From Ailurus styani (Eukaryota; Chordata; Mammalia; Carnivora; Ailuridae), in NCBI GenBank assembly GCA_002007465.1, contig LNAC01000109.1:3571368-3635367 (forward strand): a stretch of 64,000 bases of DNA. Direction: 5' to 3'. The notes below the pieces were generated by a model. The model had not been told where the DNA came from and did no database searches. It saw nothing but the letters and a program-made list of their open reading frames with translations. Of this stretch, positions 11,637 through 23,295 are shown one piece after another (the first letter of the stretch is position 1; each line of letters opens with the position of its first letter). A program made the position numbers and the translations under genes.

Positions 11637-11824
11637 TTTTTTAAGATTTATTTATTTTATTTTAGAGAAGGGAGAAGGCAGATGAAGAGCGAGAGAGAGG
11701 GTCTCAAGCAGATTGCACACTGAGGGCAGAGCCCAACATGGGACTCAATCCCATGACCCTAAGATCACCATCCTAGCCAAAACCAAGAGTGGGGCACTTA
11801 ACCAACTGTGCCACCCAGGTGCCC
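11637..11824 (-). mobile_element. CanSINE, minus
   Basis: Complementary A-rich tail (taagatttatttattttatt) at left and head complement (gtgccacccaggtgccccc) at right. Flanks acctccaaatgatt and acttccaaacaatg are a diverged target duplication, suggesting an older copy. It interrupts the L1. Confidence 0.9.
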
Positions 11825-12714
11825 CCAAAACTTCCAAACAATGTTTACTGTCCCATAAGCAAAGTATGGGAATTCCAGTCACCCCACATCCTCCAGTGTT
11901 TGATGTGGTCAGTCATTATCATTTTAGCTATTCTGGGGGAGAGGGGCATAGTACAGTCTTGTTGTGGTTTCACTTGGCATTCTCCAAATCCTTGACAGTA
12001 ATAATGGGAGAGCTTTTGTTATTCACTTTTGTCCGTTCTTATGTCTTCTTTTGCTCAGTATCTGCTCAAATCTTTTGCTCATTTTTATTAGGTTATTTGT
12101 GTTTTATTATTGAGTTGTAAAAGTTTTTATATATTGTGGATACAGGCCCTTAATGAAATATGTGTTGGGAATATGTTCTTCCAATCCTTGGCTTCTCCAT
12201 CAATTTTCTTAATGGTTTCTTTGATGAGTCGAAGTTTTAAATTTTCGATGAAGTCCAATTTATCACTTTTTAACGGTTACTACATTCTGTGTTCTCTCTA
12301 AGAAATCTTTCTATCTTTGTGTCGAAAAGATGTTTTTCCCTTAGGTTTTCATCTAGAAGCTTTATGGTTACAGTTTTTACCTTCGGATCTGTGATCCATC
12401 TCAAATTAATTTGTGATACATTGTGAGATAGGCATTGAGTTTCTTTTTAACTATATAAAATTCTAGTTGTTTCAACATTATTTGTTGACGCGACTTTCCT
12501 TTTCCCTTTGAATTGCTTTGGCATTCTTGTAAGAATTGATTTAACTGTACATAAGCGGGTCTGCTCTGTTCCAGTGATCTGTTTGTCTATCCTTTTGCCA
12601 TAGTCTTGATTCTAGTCACTTGAGAGTGAATCTTAAAGTCAGGTAGCGTAAGTGCTCCATCTCTGTTTTGTTTTATTTTTCTTTTGTATAGTTGTTTTGG
12701 GTTACTTAGTATGT

Positions 12715-12915
12715 TCATATAAATTTTAGAAATATCTTCTCCATTTCTCCCAAAAGAAAAAAAAAAGCCTGCTTGGATCTACAGATCAGGTATGGGAGAA
12801 CCGCCATGTGACAGGATTGAGCCTTCCATGAACACAGTATATCTTTGTGGCTATTTGGATGATCCTTAACATCTCTTAGCAATATTTTATAGTTTTCCAG
12901 GTAGAGATCTAACAC
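12715..12915 (-). pseudogene. L1 ORF2 C-terminal-half relic
   Basis: The minus-strand 66-aa frame contains YLENYKILLRDVKDHPN and KDILCSW, followed by a hydrophobic VLPYLI block. These correspond to the segment after the reverse-transcriptase core of L1 ORF2p (general form YLEN-KxL...DI-CSW...ILPK-IY). The frame ends at the insertion of a younger L1 tail at 12925. No activity is expected. Confidence 0.75.
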
Positions 12916-12924
12916 ATCTTTTGT

Positions 12925-13011
12925 TTGTTTTGTTTTGTTTTGTTTTTAATTTTTATCGTGTTATGTTAGTGACCATACATCATTAGTTTTTGATGTAGTG
13001 TTCAAAGATTC
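12925..13011 (-). mobile_element. 87-bp L1 tail insertion, 18-bp perfect TSD
   Basis: Left part is the complement of an A-rich tail (repeated ttttg), then taatttttatcgtgttatgt and accatacatcattagtttttg. Reverse complemented, this is the carnivore L1 terminal sequence (catcaaaaactaatgatgta type). The 18-bp direct repeat atctaacacatcttttgt lies at 12907-12924 and 13012-13029. This is an extremely 5'-truncated insertion into older L1. Confidence 0.92.
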
Positions 13012-15049
13012 ATCTAACACATCTTTTGTCAAGTTTATCCCGAGGTATTTCACATTTTGAAATATTTTTGTAAATGGTGCTTTAATACATGTTTTATTTT
13101 GGGTAGTTTTAGATTTATAGAAAAATTGCAAGATGGTGCAGAGTTCCTGTATACCTTCTACCCAGCTTTCCTTACTGTTAACATCTTTTAGTTCCGCGTT
13201 ACATTTGTCGTAACCAAGAAACCAACACTGGTACATTCGTGTGAACTACACTCCAGACTTTATTCAGATTTCACTAGTTTTTCCACAAATGTCCCTTCTC
13301 TGCTCCAGGATACCCCATTACATGTAGTCATGGTGTCCCCTCAAGTCTCCTCTTGTCTCTGACAATTTCGTGTCTTCAAGGAGTACTGATCAGATATTTT
13401 GGAGAATTTTCCTCAACTTGAGTTTGTCTGGTTTTTTTTTTTTTTTCTTTTTTCCTCACAGTCGGACCAGGGTTACAGGCTTTAAGGAAGGATGCCATAG
13501 AGGTGAGGTGCTCTTTGCATGTTATCATTATCAGAGGTATATGCTATCACGACTTAACCCATTAATTAACACATTAACTTGGATCATCTGGCCAAGGTAG
13601 TGTTTGGCGGGTTTCTGCACAGAAGTTACACTGCTCATCCCTTTGCTCCTGCTTCGGCTACTCTTCAGAAGCATGTCACCTCTTGAAGAGGTATCTATAC
13701 AAACCATTCATAATTCTTCTGCAAGGAAGATATGTCTCCTCCTTTCTTTCTTTTCCTCTCTCTCTTCCTCCCCTCCCCCTGCTTCCCTTCCTTATTTAGA
13801 TCAGCATGAACTCATAGATATTTATTTTATTTGAGGATTATAGTCAAGTGCTAGATTATTTCTTTTGTTGCTCAAATTGTTCCAGCTACACTCTCTGAGA
13901 GCTTTCTCAGGTTGACGCCTGTGTTCCAATGACATGGCACCCTCCTTTTGCTTTATAAGCACTTCCTTATTTTCTGACTCTGTAAGATGTTCCAGAATTG
14001 ATTCTACAAGATGCCCTAAGATCAACTATTTCTCCGAGGAACCCTGGTTCCTGGGTGGGAAAACAGTAACAGATGTGGGCACTTGGTGTGGTCATTGCTG
14101 GTAGCACATCACTGCTTCTAGGCTCTCTCAGTGCACAGACCTAATAGGTACTCCAGCCTATGCATAGACATGCCTATGATCATTTCTGTGTGTATCCATC
14201 TGCATCTATATTAAGCTACACTTGAGTCCATAGCAGAGTCTCCAACTAACTCAGTACAACTTGCAACATTCTGGCTTCCCTTTCTCCTTGCTTTCTGACC
14301 ATCTCTCTCTCCCAGCAGTGGGGAAAACTGGCTCCACCTATCCACCATCCATGTACTTATTAGTCCAGCCCAGGATACACATGACACAGTTTCAGAATCA
14401 TTAACCACATCCTCCATGAGAAATAACATTATCAGCTAGAGCTCAGGTTGGTGTCTAGTAGCTTTGGTCTTTTGTCTTTAGGCTTCAGGTTTTCAGTCAA
14501 AATACTGTTTTCCATGGTGAATTAAGGCCACTCCTCCCCCACCCCCCATCCAGGTCAGTGAGGTGATGTCACACATTTGTAACCCAGTTAGATTCTTCTG
14601 TCACAATCTATGCTCTATCCTGGGATCCCCTGAGTCCTCATTGCTGGGCGTTGTATTTTATTTTAATTTATGATTTCATTTTCTCTGACTTTGCATATGT
14701 TAAAATTTACTTTTCATCCTGTGAAGTAATATGGGTTTTGACAAATGCATGGTGTCCCCCCTCCAGTACCATACCTAATGGTTCTACCACCTTAAAGATT
14801 CCCCCATGTACCCCTTTGTGATCAGCTACTCCCCCTTCCCTAAGGCCCTTGAAACCACTGATTCAGGATTCTCCATCCCTGCAATGTTGCATTTTCCAGA
14901 AGGTCATGTGAGTGGAATCATGCTACAGGTACTTTTTCAGTCTGGCTCGTGCCTGTTAGTACATACCAGAAAGGCAGGCATATTTTTGGATAGGCCACAT
15001 TTTATGGATGGCTGATCATATAAAGAAACTTCTGTGGCAGGTAGATAAA

Positions 15050-15290
15050 GACAAGACTCTAAAATCCATCCTATATTTGTAAAATGTCTGTAATTTTCAT
15101 AGTGCTTCTAGTATACTAGTTCTTATTTCAATTCCCACACCATCCTGTGGGTTGGGGAACCATTCCTCCAGTGAAGAATCTAGGGTTCAAAGAGTTTAGG
15201 TGGCTTTTCCAAACACAAAGAGTCAGTGAGTGCCTCGTGGTACTTGAACTTGGCTTTTTAACATTTGGGCCAGCATCCTTTTGCACCTAG
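15050..15290 (-). mobile_element. MIR fragment, minus
   Basis: Antisense MIR-like layout: cccacaccatcctgtggg, then gaagaatctagggttcaaag and cttttccaaacacaaagagtc, then gtacttgaacttggc. Diverged. Confidence 0.55.
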
Positions 15291-18139
15291 TGTTTTTCCA
15301 GTATGTCTCACTCTGTGTTGGCTGTGACTCCTTCTTGGTGGGCCACACTGTCATGATCAGTGAGTAAAACTCATTTTGAGGATGGTGGGGAGGTACTTAA
15401 TCTGCAGGAGTCCCACCAGGTGAACCCCAATGGAGAGGATCAAGGGAGCGGTGCCCCAGGGAAGAGGAGAGAGACCAGGGGAATATGCAAGACAGTTAGC
15501 TGCCCCAACACCTAGAGAGTGCCCGCCGAGCAGCAGTGTGGGCATGTCTTGAGAAGGATTCCAGAGTTTAAAAATGCCAGTGTTTGGTCCAGCCTGTCCC
15601 ATAATCGCAGGCCAACTATGTCATCAGGGACCCAACAGAAGTAACTGAGGTTGTTGTAAGTCTGGGAGAAGCTGGCATTGCTCACCTTAAGTTAAGAGGG
15701 TGTATCACCATTTTACAGGAGCTTGAAGACATTTTCCAAGGCAATTTCATCTCTCTGGACTTTTCCTTACTTGCTGGCTTTATACCTCATACCCCACTTA
15801 AAACGCACCTCCAGCATTTGCCGGGTAGAGAGGGGAGGAACACTCCGCCTTAGAGAACACAAAAGCAAAGGAGAATCCGCAAGGCCTCTGGAGGCTGCCT
15901 GGGGCCTTTGCAAGAGAGTCCCTTTGGTTAAAGACACTTACGAATATGGCACAAGTGCTGTTTTCTGGTGTTGGAAAATGTTGTCAAAGTCAAGGTTAAA
16001 ACCAAGAAGCTCCTCGGTTCTTCTAGCACAGTAACAACAGCAACGGGCTAGAAGTCAGACCAACACGCATCTCCTGGCTTTCCACCTAACTAGGAGGTGA
16101 CCCTAAGTCGAGATGAATAAAAAATGGTCTGGTCCACCCCCACTGGGTCACAGGATGAGTAAACAAATTCACATACTGAGGAGCAAAGATAGCACTTATT
16201 AAGTACATATTTGGAGTGCATTTGCTGGCTCCAGTCCTCTGACTGAGTCGTGTGAGGCAACTCATCACAGCAGACAACATCGGGACACTTGGGGGGATAT
16301 GCAAATCGTAGGCAAAACCCTACCACTGGTTCTGCGATCTTTGCTGTTTCTCTGCCACTGACTGTCCTCCTGTTAAAGAATCGATTAGACCCGGGCAAGG
16401 ATTCCCCACTGTTCTCCCTCAGGAGTGGTCTCTCAGCCGCCTGCCCCTCCTCCTGCAACCTGCTCTCCTCCTCCCGAGCGGACGTCTGGCTGACTGCTGC
16501 CGACAGGTGGTGCTGGAGAGAGAATGGACCCCGGAGGAGGGGAAGGGAGCTTCTGACAGAGCACTTCCAGAACCTTCCTTTGCCTCTCTTTAGGGACCAT
16601 CAGAGGTCCGAGCAACTTGCATCTCCTTTCTTCTGTCACACGGGTTCCCAAGTGGCAGCCGTCTCCCCAAGGGTCCTTTGGTCCTGTCAGTCTCCCAGCC
16701 CCTGAGTAATCAGCCTCCCTGCTGGATCCCGTCTGATCGAAGTTGCTGCTGTGGTTTCTGTTTTCCTGGCTGGATCCTGATGCATAAAACCAGTTAGTAG
16801 TCCCCTCTTCCTCCCAGATCACTCCTTTAGCAGATGCCTCCTCATTCAGACTCTGTGTGCAAGGGAAAACCTCCTGTGGATTTCATCACATTTTCTGAAA
16901 GACTTAATGCCTACAATTCAGACCCCACACTTTACCATAGGGTGGACGTGTCTGCTGCTTTCGGGGGGGGGGGCGGGGAGAGGTTCAAATGGAAGGTGAC
17001 TCTTCTCTGAAACAAAGTTTCAGTTTCATTTAATAACCGAACCCCAGTCATTCCCACAAATAAAATCGTATATTGTCAAGCACTGTGTTATAAATTGCCA
17101 CCATTCCCCCTAAAACACGGCAGAGCATAGGAAAATGCTGAGACATAGATTAATGCTCACATACGTGTGCACCAACATCATTTATAAATTCTTGGCTCTA
17201 TCGTTTCCTTTGTCCCATCATTTTTATATATATCACATATATAACACACACACACAAAACCAACAAAGAAAGAAAAGCAAATGTAAAACATTAGCCAAAA
17301 CAAAACAAACAAACAAAAAAATGAGCAGATGTGTATTCCCAGCCACTCCATTTTCTGCTGTGTTTGGGAATGGGGCTCACAGCTCTCCCCATTTTAAAAC
17401 GTGAGGCTTACAAAGCGGGCTCAGAGGGACCCACAGCCTGCCTCTGGTACCTGGCTAGCAGACGGCAGGTCAGCCGGCTTGACTCCTGGCCACCAGCCAC
17501 GCCGTTTCCCTGCAGTGCCCTGCTTCCCCGTTGCACGGGTCCCTGAGGTCTCTAGCGGTCCTGAGAGCCTGGAACAGAGAGTTCAGCCTCTGCCTTTGGG
17601 AACTTTGGTAGGACTCTGACTGTGAGTCTTGCTCTCTCCTCTTCGACTCTGCCCTCCCCTAAAGAGGAGAGTTATTTTCAACCCTCCATCTGTTTTGTGT
17701 TTAACGTGCAGAAAGGTTGCACATTTTCAGGGACCTTGTTCATAAGCAGTAGATTGTACAACAGTTTATTACACAAGTGGAGGTTTTTATTGCCAGCCTT
17801 TGTTGAGATGCCAAATTGGGGAGAGAACATAACGTGCCTCGCGGTCCCTATCAGGAAAAATGAGAAAGCATTAAATACCACTGGAATCGTCAAGCATCGA
17901 AACGTGGGTAATCAAATCCAGAGGTCCCTGGGACACGGCCGGTGAGGAGGATTTTTCTCATTAATAGTGTTTTTACATCCATAATTGTTTCTCAAGTCAC
18001 TTATGTCACAGGCGGTGTCCCACAGCCTTATGGGAGATGTGGCTCCATGGTGGAGTGCATCTTTGACCGAGAAAGGCTCGTCTGTTTCAAGATCTGACCG
18101 TGGCCGATGCATGGCATCAATCTGAACCTTGGGAAGAGC
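15291..18139. other. Repeat-poor unassigned DNA
   Basis: No SINE, LINE or LTR that I can name. It holds a perfect octamer ATGCAAAT (16299-16306), a CTCF-like stretch ccgacaggtggtgct (about 16500-16514), a G-run near 16964-16975, and an A/AC-rich patch at 17230-17320. Overlapping frames on both strands (16289-16822, up to 138 aa) have no known domain and no matching splice pattern. Confidence 0.45.
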
Positions 18140-18208
18140 TTTATATAGGTTATTTTATATAGGTTATTTTATATAGGTTATTTTATATAGGTTATTTTAC
18201 ATAGGTTT
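18140..18208. repeat. 14-bp minisatellite, about 5 copies
   Basis: Unit tttatataggttat, four near-identical copies and a fifth with a C (tttacataggttt). Homogeneous enough to be a recent expansion. Confidence 0.95.
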
Positions 18209-18535
18209 GTTTTAAATCGCATCGCAATGTTGGGGACATCAGCTGTGCAGCTGAGTGTGAAGACTTACGAAAGCTCCTTTTCCTGATGCTGAGCCATCCG
18301 CTCTGTCCTCGGAAGGAATGAGTTAAGATTATGTCCCCAACCATGTGATGAGGATAGAACACTTCCACAAAGCATCCTGGGAAACATTGTATCAGAATTA
18401 TAACAAAGGTAGAAGGCCTTTGCCAATGGGAATGGGTTACTCTTGCTCCTTCTGTTCCACGTTCCCCAAAGCTGAGAGTGTCTTGGAATCTAGGGGAAAA
18501 AATCTCTCAGGGTGGGCTAGGACACTGGTATGCTT
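18209..18535. other. Unassigned noncoding DNA
   Basis: No recognisable feature. Confidence 0.5.
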
Positions 18536-18582
18536 TTAAAGTTCTCCAGATGATTCTAATGTATAGCCTGGGCTGAGACCCA
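18536..18582 (+). mobile_element. MER5-like hAT fragment
   Basis: ctccagatgattctaatgta followed by gcctgggctgagacccac resembles the 3' end of MER5A (ccaggtgattctgatg ... ttgagaaccac). Only about 45 bp remain. Confidence 0.45.
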
Positions 18583-20612
18583 CAGATGGAATCCAGCAAG
18601 AGCTTTTCTCACTATAACGCGGCTTCATGTCCCAAATTTCGTAACCTCTTTATTTCTAAAAGCAACAGAGTCAAACCTATGCTGTTCCTCACCTTCCCCG
18701 CACACAAACAGATGTGCTGTAACTTGTTCAAGCAGCCGCAGCTCACTTTTCCCCCTAGGATTCTGAAGGAGACGCTGGGACCTCAGAATTAGGCTAGTAC
18801 CATCTGGACCACCGGAAAAAGACCGGAAGGACCCACTCCTTTCCCTAGAAGGTACATGGAGAAGGGAGTCAGGAAGATGCCTTTAAACAGGAAGGAGGTG
18901 CAGACTTTTCCTCTGTTATTTGTCCATGATGAGAATCCATGTCCGTGTGAGCAAAACAGCCCTGGTTTATGCCCGAGTCCAACAGAAATATGAAAGGTCC
19001 TTGCATCCCTTCCAAAAACATTCCCACTTGAACATTAAATGTTCCGATCACCTTTCTCTGGATTAGTCCCACCGCAAGTATCATCCACGCTTTCTTGGAA
19101 AGATCCATTTTCAGGCTGAGAATCCCAAGCCTCTCCCCCAAACCAGAGGCTGCTTTTGAGCGGCCCCCTTGTGCAAGTCTGATAAACAGTGGACTGAATC
19201 TGATAGCTAATACCCGGGGGGACGTTGGTCAGTAGCCTTGGACTTCTCAGCTTAATTGCCCTCACTTTCATGCCACTTAAATCAGAATGTAAGCACTGAA
19301 AGAATTTCAGGAATCCGATGATATAAATTGTATTTTTAGAGCCGAGAATGACTTGAGCGAGTGACACAGTACAGTGACTAAAGATAGATCTCTTTAGTTT
19401 TCCCATGATTTATCACAGGCGAGTTCACGGCAGGTTAAAATAATTGACTGCGCTGATAGCATACGCATTGGCATGGTTTTATGAGCAGTCATTCATAACG
19501 TGTTTGTCACGAAACATAACTTGCATGAGAGAATTCTGGTCCACATGCGATATTTTCACGGCCACCCCGCAGTTGAATTAACTCCTTTGTGGAGGCTAGC
19601 TACCTTCTCACAGTGTCTGGCCCCAAGCTAGAGCTCCGGGGAAAAGGATCAAGGGCAGGACTAGTCCGCCGAATAAAATGTAAGTATGCCCTGAGTAAAT
19701 GCTCGCTTTTCCTGGAGGAGAAAGAGAAATGTTCTTTGTGGGGACGGTTGTAACTCAGTGCCTGTGCTTACAGACCCGACCTACACTTACTACTTTTCTT
19801 TGTCCTTCGTTTATTTCATTTCCACTTTTCTGCCTCTACGTGTTGGCTGTGGCCTCTGGGCAAATACTTTTTCTGCTTTGGATTCAAATGCTATAATACG
19901 GGGATAATAAAAAATGACTCTGTAGGGTCACTGCAAAGGTTATAGAAAATATGTGTGCACTGGGTACACACGGACCCACTTTCGACTGTGTACGAAATGC
20001 CATTGTTTCTTCTATAAATCTGCTTAATTTCACTTTTGAGCCCCGATCTGGGGTAGTAACCTTGGTCAGTTCAGGATGTTCTCATTCAAACGCAGTGGAG
20101 AACATAGGACATAGGACTGTCTGATTTTCCATCCTCGGTCCCATCTGGCTGCTCCATGGTTGCCTCACTTAGGGGAGGCTGGGCTGCCGACAGGTGGGAA
20201 GTGCTCAGGGCTCCCTCTCGGGAACTGCACCATCATCCCGGCTTTCTTGGCTTTGGTGGTTCTCTAGCTCCCCGGATTTGAATAGTCCTCAGATTTGAAT
20301 CTGCTCTAGAGAAAGAGTTTCCCAGATTTTCATCCAGTCTCCCAAATCTTTGCTTTATGCCTGGAGCCTGGGATTTGGGACTCAAAAGCTAAAAATATGA
20401 CTCCCCTGTTACCTGCATTTTGCTGGTTTTCCATTCCCTTGAAGCACTAAGGACGGCCGGCCGTGCTGCCTAATGGGGAGAAAACATGGGCAAATATCTC
20501 CCAGTAATTTCCTGCAGTGCATATAAAACACAAAGAGGGAGGGACTGGCCTACAGCAGGTAGTCAACAAAGGAGACTGCTGTCTCTATGCAAGGTAGTTT
20601 AGAGAAGCAATT
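18583..20612. other. Unique DNA, possible conserved noncoding segment
   Basis: No repeat is recognisable. The part from 19030 to 19620 retains scattered CpGs in an AT-rich context and has no repeat wording, which is typical of old unique or constrained DNA. Short frames (90-123 aa, minus, 18869-19406) show no domain. Confidence 0.4.
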
Positions 20613-20626
20613 AAGAATACAGGCTT

Positions 20627-20846
20627 GGGGCGCCTGGGAGGGCAGTCGGTGAAGCATCCAGCTCTTGGTTTTGGCTCAGAATCAGGGTCGTGAGATCAAG
20701 CCCTGCCTCGGGCTTCACGCTCAGCACAGAATCTCTTAAGACTCTCTCTCTCCTCTGCCTGTCGCCCCCCCCACCTCTAATAAATAAAAGAATCTTAGGA
20801 AGGAAGGAAGGAGGAAAGAAAGAAAGAAGAGGAAGGAAGGAAGGAA

Positions 20847-20908
<62 letters not shown>

Positions 20909-21026
20909 AAAGGTAGGAAGGAGGGAAAGAAGGAAAGAAAGGAAGAAAGGAAGAGAGGAGAGAGAAGAGAGAGAAAAGGAAAGAAAAAAGAAAAGAAAAG
21001 AAAAGACAGAAAAGAAAAAAAAAAAA
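20627..21026 (+). mobile_element. CanSINE with tail expanded to a GAAA/GGAA array
   Basis: Head ggggcgcctgggagggcagt and body to about 20797, followed by a 230-bp all-purine tract (20798-21030) of ggaa, gaaa and gaaag units. Flanks aagaatacaggcttg (20613-20627) and aagaaatacaggtttg (21027-21042) are matching target copies outside the tract, so the purine array is the modified A tail. The long Phe/Ser/Leu-rich frames here are translated microsatellite. Confidence 0.9.
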
Positions 21027-21030
21027 AAGA
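20798..21030. repeat. Purine-only (GAAA/GGAA)n tract
   Basis: Only A and G on the plus strand for about 230 bp apart from two isolated pyrimidines (a T near 20914 and a C near 21006). The longest pure block is (GAAA)n at about 20850-20910. Such homopurine DNA can adopt triplex structures and is length-polymorphic in mammals. Confidence 0.9.
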
Positions 21031-21054
21031 AATACAGGTTTGACAGCCAGGCTG

Positions 21055-21240
21055 CAAAAGTCCAAAATCTGGGTGCATGGTTTCCTGACTCTCTGTCCTT
21101 GGACAAGTCACCTAACCATTCTGTGCCTTAGTTTCCCTCTATACAACACAGAGATTGTAATAGCACCTCCTACAGCGTCCTATGTATATAAAGTGCTTGG
21201 TGAATTAATTATGCTATTATTATTACCACTACTACAATGT
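21055..21240 (+). mobile_element. MIR SINE, plus
   Basis: Core: cttggacaagtcacctaacc, ctgtgccttagtttccctc, then gattgtaatagcacctcctac and ataaagtgcttggtg. Begins right after the SINE tail repeat. Confidence 0.85.
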
Positions 21241-22077
21241 TCTGTCTCTTAAAGCCATTGGTGACCATGATCATGTCCATGCCACTGATGCACGCAGAGA
21301 AGATGAGGCCACATCCAGCATTTCACAGGGAAGTGAGCTATACTGGGCCGAGTTTCCTGGAAATTCAGCCCTCTGAATGAGATCTGGATTGACATGGTCC
21401 TCAGGGTTGGGTTAAGAAGGAGTCAGCTGACCACCAGCCAAGGGAGTTCTGAGGTCTTGGCGTGGAGAGGCAGATTCTTGAGGAACACAAGACTCAGCCC
21501 TGGAGGGCGGGTCCGTGCTTCCAACCCAGAGGATAAAAAAGAAAGCAAAGGAGAGGATGGGGCACGAAGGTGGAGAAAGGCTGGCTAAGTCAGCGTGAGG
21601 ACCAGGCCTGATTCACCACTGCTGGAGAACAGAACACACATGGAGCCTCCCCTGAGACGCAGGTCCTGTGTGGGCTTGTGCCGAGGGAGGTTCTACTGAG
21701 CAGAGATGAGAGGGGGAGACGACGGAGAGACTGTCCGTCAATCCCCAGGCTACAGAAATCTCAGCAAAGTGAAGAGCAAGAATGTGGGGATTTCCTTGGG
21801 GTAGTGACCTTGGTCACCGGCTCCCCTTTCTATCCCAGAGCCCTCCTGGTCAGCGTCCCTCTCAGCCCACATGAAGCCAGGATGAACAAGCCTGCAGGGA
21901 CAGTGCAAAGAGTGTCTCGTCAGGAGTTGAGAGGCCTGGACTCAAGACCCAATCATATGACCAACTAGTCTGTGGCCTTGGACATGCCCTTGTGACATGC
22001 CACCTCCCTGGACCGAGAACCCTCCAGGAAGAGGTGGAAATACATAAAAGCAGCTTCATTTGGGAAGAGCAACATAG
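21241..22077. other. Unassigned noncoding DNA
   Basis: Moderately GC-rich, no repeat recognised. Frames at 21394-21588 and 21678-21968 have no domain. Confidence 0.5.
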
Positions 22078-22290
22078 CATAGTTAAGAATGTGGGTTTCG
22101 GAGCCAGAGAGACATCAATATGAGTTGTCTCTGCCATTAACTAGATGTAAATATACGGCAATTAACTTATTTAATCTCTCTAAGCTCCACTTCCCTCATG
22201 TATAAAAAAGAAGATAATAATAGCACACTTGTCATGATTATTTTGAAGATTAAATTCAAGAGTGTATGTGGAGTATTGGGCCCAGCACTG
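22078..22290 (+). mobile_element. MIR SINE, plus, nearly full length
   Basis: Starts with the tRNA-derived head (gttaagaatgtgggtttcgg, agccagagagac), then the core with ttaacttatttaatctctct, gataataatagcacac and tattttgaagattaaattc. Confidence 0.85.
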
Positions 22291-22454
22291 CTGAAGCACT
22301 GTCAGTATTTGATCAGTGGTTGCCAATATCCCTATGGTGAGATTTTGCTGGAACCCAGCATCTTTGCTTCTCTCTTTTATCTTTTTTGTTTTTTTGAAAA
22401 TAAAAATAAATGTTCCACACTAAAAAATTAACAATAATATTATAAATCATGGAC

Positions 22455-22580
22455 TAGACCAAGGGTTGGCATATTTTTTTTTCCATAGGGGGTCAGGTAG
22501 TAAGTATCTTGGGGTTTGTGGGCCACATGGGGTCTCTGTTGCACATCCTTTTAAATTTCAGTTAGATCAGGTTTAGAACA
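22455..22580 (+). mobile_element. hAT-Charlie-type DNA transposon fragment
   Basis: ccaagggttggcatatttt, ggggtcaggtagtaagtatc and gtttgtgggccacatgggg followed by tctctgttgca match the widespread mammalian hAT element that opens 'ggttggcaaac' and continues 'gggccatatggtctctgt'. Truncated. Confidence 0.7.
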
Positions 22581-22835
22581 TAGGAGTATTTGTTAGGATA
22601 GGATAACAGCCATGGCACCTGTGGGTAAGGAACGTCTCAGTTGCTGCACGCGGTTAAGACTTATTTCTCACATCACAGAAAAATGTGACTTGAGCCTTGG
22701 GGAGGTCTGCACAAGTCTTCGGGGACCAAGAGTCCTTCCATCTAGTGGAGTTTCCTTCCATCTGAAGACTTCTGCTGGATGAAAGGGAAAGAGAGATGGG
22801 CCCACAGTCAAGAGGTCTTTAAAATGTAAAAAAAC
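22581..22835. other. Unassigned DNA with CTCF-like site
   Basis: The only item noted is ccatctagtgg at 22738-22748, a minus-strand near-match to the CTCF core (see findings). Confidence 0.35.
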
Positions 22836-23052
22836 GGGGCACCAGGGTGGCTCCATAGGTTCAGCGTCTGACTCTTGATTTTGGCTCCGGTCATGATCTT
22901 AGGGTCATGAAATCAAACCCTGCATCGGGCTCTGCACTGAGTGTGGAATCTGCTTGGGATTCTCACTCTCTCCCTCTGCCCCTCCCCCTGCTTATGCTTT
23001 CTCTTTCTCTCTCTCTCCCTCTCAAAAAAAAAAAAAAGAATAAATAAAAAAT
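22836..23052 (+). mobile_element. CanSINE, plus
   Basis: ggggcaccagggtggctcc head, body with ctgcatcgggctctgcactg, CT-rich region and aaaaagaataaataaaaa tail. Flanking atgtaaaaaaac and atgtaaaaccc are partial target copies. Confidence 0.92.
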
Positions 23053-23295
23053 AAATGTAAAACCCATTCTTCACTCAGGAGCTGTACAGTGATAGACCGT
23101 GGGCTGATTTGGGCCTATCCGCTCCTGAATCAGACCTTGTCTTCCTTCCTTCTGCAGATGAACCAAACTTCTCTCTGGTCAACCTTGTTTTTCTCCATCA
23201 AAGTAGACCGGCCAACCGCTCTATAAGATCTCACACTATCTGTCATGTGATCATCTTTTTCATATTTATAACAGTTGCCAGATTAAGGGGTGGAA

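Larger units (their letters stand above)
9360..14950 (-). mobile_element. Cluster of old L1 fragments, antisense
   Basis: At least three minus-strand L1 pieces. 9360-10390 is antisense ORF2 (ctggcatcttgcaaacttgc, then ttgcatccctggaataaac). 11105-13090 starts with gaggtataattcatacacag, runs through cccacatcctcc and the thumb region, and ends at cgaggtatttcac. 13090-14950 is 3' UTR-like antisense DNA (atttctccgaggaaccctgg; gggttttgacaaatgcatgg). About 10400-10920 inside the cluster is not recognisable as L1. A Tigger-like MITE, a CanSINE and a short L1 tail are inserted into it. Confidence 0.75.

Noticed and set aside
11229..11723. 164-aa plus-strand frame
   Set aside because: It runs through antisense L1, a Tigger-like MITE and into a minus-strand CanSINE; a composite of repeats, not a gene.
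16289..16822. 138-aa plus and 129-aa minus frames in repeat-poor DNA
   Set aside because: No recognisable domain, mutually antisense, and no convincing exon boundaries. Kept only as unassigned DNA.
20611..21111. 166-aa and related Phe/Ser/Leu-rich or Lys/Glu-rich frames
   Set aside because: They are translations of the purine-rich SINE-tail microsatellite in several frames.
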